Positions 57,779 to 64,000 of a DNA stretch of 64,000 nucleotides are shown piece by piece. The DNA comes from Copromyces sp. CBS 386.78. Its lineage: Eukaryota > Ascomycota > Sordariomycetes > Sordariales > Sordariaceae. Numbering within the stretch: the first letter of the stretch is position 1; every line of letters begins with the position of its first letter. Both the position numbers and the translations under genes were made by a program. The notes under the pieces are model-generated. The model was not told where the DNA came from. It was given only the letters and a program-made list of their open reading frames with translations, and searched no databases. The DNA lies in assembly GCA_030685235.1 (NCBI GenBank), contig MU839188.1, positions 62,001 to 126,000 of the forward strand, given 5' to 3'.

Positions 57779-58518
57779 TCAAGCATACAACCCATCCATA
57801 TCATCCTCCTCCTCCTCGTCCTCTTCTTCCTTCTTCTTCTTCTCCAAAACAACCTCCTTCCTCTTCCCCACCTCCTTCCTACACATCGGACAAGTCCCCT
57901 TACTCCTCAACCACGGCCCCACACACTCCAAGTCAAACCGATGGGAATGATGACACGGCAGCTCCACCACGAGACAATACTGATCATCCAGATACCTCTC
58001 CGCGCAAATCGGGCACTGCTCATCCTCCTTCAGCTTTTTCCTATCCACGCGATCCAGCCCATCCAGAAACTGCTGCGAGACACCCTCGATTTTTGTCGGC
58101 GGACGGAGGACGTCCTCTTGCAGGGATTCGACCAACGACTCGAGGAAGCTGCGGTTTTCAGGAGTGGGCGCCGAAGAGGCGAGTACCCCCATTTGGTCTT
58201 GCAGGAGGCGGTAGACGGCGGCGAGGTCGACGGGGTTGGCGGTTGCGTGGGGGTTGTTGTGATGATGAGAAGAGGTGGATGATGACTCCGGGTTGATGCT
58301 ATCTAGGTGCGAGGTGAAGGTTGACATGTCGACTTTGCGGCGGCGGGGGCCGGCGGTGGAGGACGGTTTGATGTTGTGTTCGACTGTTAGGTTGAGGCAG
58401 AGGGAGGAGGAGGAGAGGGGTTAGTGATGAGCTGGTGAGAGGGGGAGGGGCTCGAGGGGGGAGAGCTGGAGGAGAGGAGAGGAAAGGGGGAGGACGTACC
58501 TTCGTATTGGGTCGCCAT
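57779..58518 (-). CDS. RING-H2 finger protein (putative E3 ubiquitin ligase)
   Basis: Two exons: 58518–58500 (six codons plus one base, MATQYE) and 58383–57779, joined across a 116-nt intron (GTACGT...AACAG). The 207-residue product begins MATQYEVEHNIKPSS. A RING-H2 finger spans residues 130–174: CPICAERYLDDQYC, ELPCHHSHRFDLECVGPWL, then CPMC, giving a C3H2C3 ligand order. The C-terminus is a charged tail (EKKKKEEEDEEEEDDMDG). It probably recruits an E2 for ubiquitin transfer; the target is unknown. Without the first exon the Met at 58327 would give a 182-residue form, but the short upstream exon matches the common start of this fungal family. Confidence 0.88.
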
Positions 58519-59600
58519 TTTGATTTGAGATATACGCCGAAGCGATGCTGGATATGCGATGGTTTCTAGGGAATATCGACTCGGGACTCGATGTGTAATG
58601 GTTGAAGATCGAAGCTGCCCGTCGGGTGTTCAGCTCTGGAAGTTGGAGTATGCGGGGTGTTGAGGTGACACCGACGCAATGCAATGCTGTTGGAGCTTGG
58701 AAGGTTGGTTCGGTCGAGGAAGACAAGAGGATAATGCGCGACGACCGAGAAAGACGGAGAGTACCAGTGTCGCAAAGTTGAAGGATGCGTATATAATTTT
58801 TACTTTGATGAAAGATCGATGATAGAAACAAACCTAAAGTCTGGACTCGTGCTGGGAATAGCTTCGGCGTGGCAGGCAGCTCGAGGTGACGCGGGGCTTT
58901 GGTCCCCTGGAAGCATCCACTAAACACATGGACGCGCGTGGAATGGCGCCTGTCACTTTGACGGAAGATGTGTCAGGTGGCCCGTGCCCTCACATCATTA
59001 TGCACCCCAGCCTGGCAGCATCGATCCTGGACTTTTTCCAACTCTGGGCGCTACAAGTGCCGACTAGCGTTCCATTTAAAAAGACATCGTCATTTCACGA
59101 TTTCTCGGCAGCATCAGTCTGATCCAATATTGGAGTTACTCTTTTTCCCTTTTTGTGTTACTTGGCTGCCGTAATACCGAGCTACAAATGTCGTGCCACT
59201 AATCCACAACGCGGCAAGATGTGATTAAGGTACCCTCAACTCGGAATCAAACATGTCCCCGAAGAGGTACTTTTCCTGTTGTTTGTTATTTCTCTGAATG
59301 GACGGGAATGACATCATGTCCCCCATGGGTGTAGTTGACACTCCCTGGTCCCGGACTCTTTCCAAAACAAAACCCAGGTACCTGTCCCGTCTCCTTTCAG
59401 GTACCAGCAATACCAGCAATCACACCAGCCAATCCCTTTACAGCGCCAGGCCCAGCCCCTTGAAGCCCGTTTCATGGAAGCCTGATCCCTTGATTTAGGC
59501 CTTGACTGATATTTAATCTATCTCGGCCGTGCTCTCTCTTTTCCCTTTCAAAAAACATAAAACACCATTTACTGTCGGGTATGACAGTCAGAGAGCAAAG
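58519..59600. other. Divergent region between the RING and lipase genes
   Basis: 1.1 kb with the promoters of the RING gene (minus) and lipase gene (plus). GGTACC-type sites and (ACCAGCAAT) repeats occur near 59402–59424. No gene is supported. Confidence 0.5.
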
Positions 59601-62600
59601 ATGCCTCCTCTCAACACGGCGACGATTGGCATGGCCGTCACGCCAACAGTCGTCTCCACCCTCTTCAGTCATGTAATAATCATCCCTTCTTCCTCTTTCA
59701 TCGGTAGAAACCTTAAATCTTTTTTCTACCAAAACAATCCACACATGATCGCTCGCTAACACACCCATAAACAGTACCTCAACCACAAAGGAGTCCTCCA
59801 AAAACCCACCGAGCAACTCTCCTACGACGAAGGCCTCCACCTAATCCGATCCTTCCTCGAGTTCGCATCCTCCCGTCCCGTCGAAGAACTCCAAGCCTTC
59901 ACCGGCCAATGGGTCCCTCATCCTACCTGGGTTCGCGTCGACGAGGTCGAAATCCCCCAAGATCAACTCTCCTACGCCGCCAACCTTCTCCACGAACAGC
60001 TCGGCCCCCAAGGTATCAAGCGTGTCGGCGGCCGCGACTGGTGGCAATGGCGCAGACCCAAGAGCCCCATGATGGCTGAATGGATCGAGATGAAGGCCGA
60101 CTACGAAGAGCGCAAGAAAAACGCGGACCCGGGCCATCGCGTCATGTTGTATGTTCATGGAGGCGCGTACTTCTTTGGTAGTGTCAATGAGCACCGCTTC
60201 ATGATTCAGAGACATGCGCGAAAGCTGAGGGCCAGAGCGTTTGCGCCCAAGTATAGACTGGCGCCGCAGTTCCCTTTTCCGTGTGGATTGCAGGACTGTC
60301 TGGCTGCGTATCTGTACTTGCTGACGCAGTATGAGCCAAAGACGATTATCTTGGCAGGTGATTCGGCAGGCGGCGGCATGGTGTTGTCGTTGTTGGTGAT
60401 TCTGAGAGATCAGGGCATCCCATTGCCAGCCGGTGCGGTTTTGATTAGTCCCTGGGTTGATCTCACGCATTCGTTTCCCAGTGTCGCGGGAGATTGTCCA
60501 CTGGACTACGTTCCGCCATGGGGATTCCATCATAAACCGTCTAGGGCATGGCCGCCACCCGATGAGGATGAGATGGAGGAGCTCAAGAAGATTGCTGTCG
60601 AGCAAAAGAAGGGCGATGGTGTGAAGGAGGGCAGTTCGGATTCCAACAGCGGCATTCCCACCATTGGCGACGTGATGGACAAGCCTACTCGCTTGTCACT
60701 TATGATTGACGGCCAACAAATCGACGTCAAGGAGCAGATCCAGATGTACACCACCAACGAGATGATCAACCACCCCTTGGTCAGCCCTGTTCTGCAACCT
60801 ACCCTTGGCGGTCTTCCACCTCTGCTGATTATGACCGGCGGGGGGGAGATCTTGCGCGACGAACAAATTTACCTTGCCCATAAGTGTGCCCACCCCGAGA
60901 AATATCTTCCTCCCGAGGCTATGATGGACGACCACGCCTGGGCTCAACTGAAGCAATACCCACCAACCGACGTCCAGCTCCAGGTCTGGGATGACCTATG
61001 CCATGTGGCTCCTACTTTGAGTTTCACACGGCCAGCGAAATACCAATTTCGAGCTATCGCCCAATTCGGCGCATGGGCACTGGCCCGCGCTCAGCGGAGG
61101 GATATCGATATTCTCGATGATGACGACGTCTCTGTTATCTCGGGCCACGAGGGCGGGGATGAATCTGACGAGGACATCCCTTCGCCCGCCGTTGACCCAA
61201 CTCAGCCGAACGTGGAACCCAAGCAGAAGCCCAAGAAAAAGACCAAAAGGCCCAAGAACAAGAGAGCCAAGACGGTTGCCGAACTAGAAAACGAAGCCAA
61301 TGCAGTCGGCAAAGCAGGCGACCCCCTCCCGCCCTTCCACCAGCACATGATCCGACAACGCGTCACCACCACCGGTCTGATCCTGCCTCTCCCTGAACAC
61401 TCCGACCTTCCCGCCTGCTGTATGGACCGAAATGCCATTGGCCAAATCAAAGCTGGTCCTGTGCGCAAGTGGCTTGCCCACAAGAGGAAATTCGATTCCC
61501 GGTTCGCTTCCACCAAGTCCAAGGTCCACAAGCAGAGAATCAAAGACATGCGCGGAGGTGGCTACGAAGTCTTCCCTGGCGGTGACGTCCCCCCTCCCTC
61601 AGCACTCGCAGGCCGTAGAAAGATCGGCTACCGCGAGAAGGACCAGAAGAAGGAGAAGAAGAGTTGGGGTCTCAGTCTCTGGGGTGTATGGGGCAGCAAG
61701 CACGACAAGATGACAATGGCGCGTGGGGAAAAGGCCGACCGCGCTGCAGACCGGGAAGCTTCTACCAAAGCCGTCCAGGGCGCTGACGGCGGTGAGGGCG
61801 CCAGGAGCTACACCGATATCGAAAACCAGGAAGGTACCGGCGTTCATGGCAAGACGGCCGCTGGTGTTGATCGCCCGGGTCTCGGCACCAGACCGTCCGG
61901 CGCCTCTGGGTCCAGATACAAGAGCGTTTCGGATAAGGGCCAGACGGGGCCGCATGAAGGAGAAGACCACGAAAGGTCACATATCGACGAGATTCTGGCT
62001 TACAGAAAGGGCGAGCTGGAGGAGCAGCATCATGAGGCCCCGGAGGTCGGAGCGACGGGGAAGAGGCCGATTGTCGATGGGCTGGCGACCCCGTTCAGCC
62101 TGGGCAAGAAGGCCGAAACGGCTAGTATGATCACTTTACAGAGCGGCAGGAGTAGAATGACTGCGGGTACGACGAGTGTTTTGCAAAGTCCGCCTGGTAC
62201 CAGTGCCGGTGCTGGGGCGTCGAGGGATAACCTTTCCTTGATGCCCGGCGCTGATGATTTCACCTCTGCTGAAGTTGACGACCAGTCAGCCGAGATTTCG
62301 CATGCCGGAAAACAACAAACGGGAGGGAGTGCACTTAAGCACGAGGTGATGGTCAATGGCAACCAACAGGAGGAGGCTAGTAATAAGGGAGAAGAAGCAC
62401 GTATCGTCCCCCAGGAAGTCGAAGTCAGGAATTATGCTACCCAACCACTGGATGCTACAAGGGGAATAGGCATGTCGCTGCCTACACCTCTTACTCCCGG
62501 CACGCCGGGTACCCTTGGGAGCAGACCCGGGTTGGATCGGTTCGTTACTGCTGATGAGTTTATGAGTAGTAGCGGTGCTCCTACTCCTACTGTCCCTACG

Positions 62601-62630
62601 GCTAGTGAGCCGAAGCTTAATGGTGCTTAA
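59601..62630 (+). CDS. Large lipase/esterase of the alpha/beta-hydrolase family with disordered C-terminal extension
   Basis: Exon 1 is 59601–59672 (24 codons, MPPLNTATIGMAVTPTVVST) and exon 2 is 59775–62630. The 102-nt intron (GTAATA...GCTAAC...CAG) is phase 0. The product is 975 residues. The hydrolase domain has HGGAYFFG (oxyanion hole, His152), YRLAPQFPFP, LAGDSAGGGM (Ser221), ISPWVDL, the acid region MTGGGEILRDE (about residues 378–387) and a base in DDLCHVAP (His434). After about residue 460 comes a disordered, Lys/Pro/Glu-rich region, a conserved patch (LPPFHQHMIRQRV, GPVRKWLAHKRKFD, then SWGLSLWGVWGSKHDK), and a Ser/Thr/Pro-rich tail. This two-part architecture fits fungal lipase/esterases of unknown substrate. 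The hydrophobic first exon could be a membrane anchor. Confidence 0.9.
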
Positions 62631-64000
62631 TCTGATTGTTGAGGTTAAGCGTGGGTTTTGGCGGAGGGGTGTGTTTGCCTTTTTTTTTCTTTTTTTTTTT
62701 CCGTTTTTTGTTTTCTTTTTTTGATATCCAAATACCTGGCTGAGTATGTTGTTGGTTTATCTTTGCTCATTGATACTTGGCTGTTTTTTCTGTTTACTGT
62801 TTACGGACACAGCACAGCGTTGAAAGATAGCGACGTGGAGCGGGGAGCGAAGTGGAGGAAAAATAATGGGTGATAGTTGATAGTTCGAGTTGGCTGAATT
62901 AGTTATGATACCACTGTGTTAGTAGCGTTTAGTAATGGATTATCTTTTCTTCGAAGTTTCGGGTTTTCAGCTTTTGAGGCGTTTGAGAGATTTTGTTTCT
63001 CGCTCGTGCATCCATGCAGAGGAAGAGATTGCCCTAGTGTATATGGGGGTGGAAATGGGCGGTCTTGTGAAACTCGCAGTAATGAAGGAACAACCACGAG
63101 ATAAGTTGCAGCCTGGGAGAGATTTTAACTTGCTTTCCAACCTGAAGTCTTCTGGAATTCCGGCTTTCTTCTTCCAAATTCAACTTGCCCGTCACCATCA
63201 ACATCAACAACATCGGCGTCAAATTCTCCAAGTCAACGATCGGTTTCGCATATCTCCCCATCCTCATTCTTGTTCTCAATGGATTGCGATTCAAATGTTC
63301 AACTGACGGTTCCTTGCAGATCCGACACCCAGTTTTAACAATTCGAGTTCTCGGGTGGCAGCGCAGCGCTGCTCCTCCTCGGTGCCTCACGGGAACACAC
63401 ATAAACACCCGGAGACACTCGAAAATTTTCCTCAGCACATGCAAGCAAGAAAATCCTAAATATGCACACCCTTCAACACTGTCACCAACAGACCATAACG
63501 CGGACCATACGCGAAACCGAAATAGGCAGTTGGATAGACCTTGGCCATCATGAACCATACCTTTGGGTCCGCACTAACCGGGGTGGTCGACGACGTGGCG
63601 GCCCGTTATAGAAACGGAAAACTGACAATACTACTGTACCAACAATGCCCTTTCCGGTTTGTCTTCTCACGCATGGCTATGCCTTGAAAGAAAAAGTCTT
63701 ATAGGAAAGGGATCGCCCTAGTGATGGATGGCATGGCCAGTGTGAGGTGATTCCTCTTCCTCCACCAAAAACACCAAAACCGACAATTATGCCAGCAACA
63801 TCGACTTCGAATGTCGCCTCCTTTACACGCTCCGTTCTCGGGCCATTAACGACAACCTTTACGGCTCCGCCCGACTGTTGTACACAATGTTACGAGTTGG
63901 CGGGGGGCGAAAAGCGCGGCAATACGTGTAGAGCCTATGCTGAGGACTGCCTGGGCATACCGCGCGCATCCTGTCTCCCACAAGCCTCAAATGCTATATC
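62631..64000. other. Region after the lipase gene to the window end
   Basis: About 1.4 kb. It starts with long T tracts (62680–62720) in the likely 3' UTR. On the minus strand 63596–63460 a short frame reads PKVWFMMAKVYPTAYFGFAY then GPRYGLLVTVLK. This looks protein-like and might be an exon of a gene I cannot assemble. Nothing else is supported. Confidence 0.35.

Overview
The window is nuclear DNA from a filamentous ascomycete, most likely Neurospora or a close Sordariales relative. Genes carry short GT–AG introns (54–140 nt) with CTAAC/CTGAC-type branch sites. There is a dispersed 5S rRNA sequence, HET, NLR and DUF7580 self-recognition families, and long AT-saturated blocks. In those blocks retrotransposon and transposase frames are full of C-to-T and G-to-A changes, the signature of repeat-induced point mutation (RIP). 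Species assignment is inference.

Layout. 0–7 kb is housekeeping: the 5' part of cytosolic aspartyl-tRNA synthetase (minus), an HSL-type alpha/beta hydrolase, an aldehyde dehydrogenase, and a doubtful ORF broken by an in-frame stop. 7–9 kb has an intron-containing tRNA-Asp(GTC) and a truncated 5S rRNA pseudogene. 9–20 kb is an accessory, immunity-like block. It holds relics of ankyrin, NLR and coiled-coil STAND proteins. It also holds a divergent pair, a DUF7580 protein (minus) and a C2H2 protein with a PD-(D/E)XK-like domain (plus), followed by a MITE-like element and a HET-domain gene. 21–28 kb returns to core genes: mitochondrial ribosomal protein mL41 and the SSU processome factor Utp14 from a shared promoter region, then a GPI-anchored yapsin-type aspartyl protease. 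30.6–36.1 kb is a RIP-degraded Ty1/copia element with 174-bp LTRs and a GATAC target duplication. 36.7–38.9 kb is a seven-exon STK32/YANK-type kinase. 42.7–47.1 kb is a RIP-degraded DNA transposon with about 66-bp terminal inverted repeats and two convergent ORF relics, one a DDE_3 transposase. 47.3–53.3 kb is a second, related copia element in the opposite orientation. A 435-bp hAT-like MITE with a perfect 8-bp target duplication has inserted inside its reverse transcriptase. 56.6–62.6 kb has a small mitochondrial protein, a RING-H2 protein and a large lipase/esterase.

Three further short inverted-repeat elements (16.7, 40.9 and 54.7 kb) lie in gene-sparse DNA and look untouched by RIP, as expected for repeats below the RIP length threshold.

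The best candidate for a functional but undescribed system is the divergent DUF7580 / C2H2–nuclease-like pair at 10.3–16.0 kb, beside decayed NLR pieces and a HET gene. The best candidate for an undescribed mobile element is the two-ORF transposon at 42.7–47.1 kb. All splice models were made by eye from frame continuity and splice consensus.
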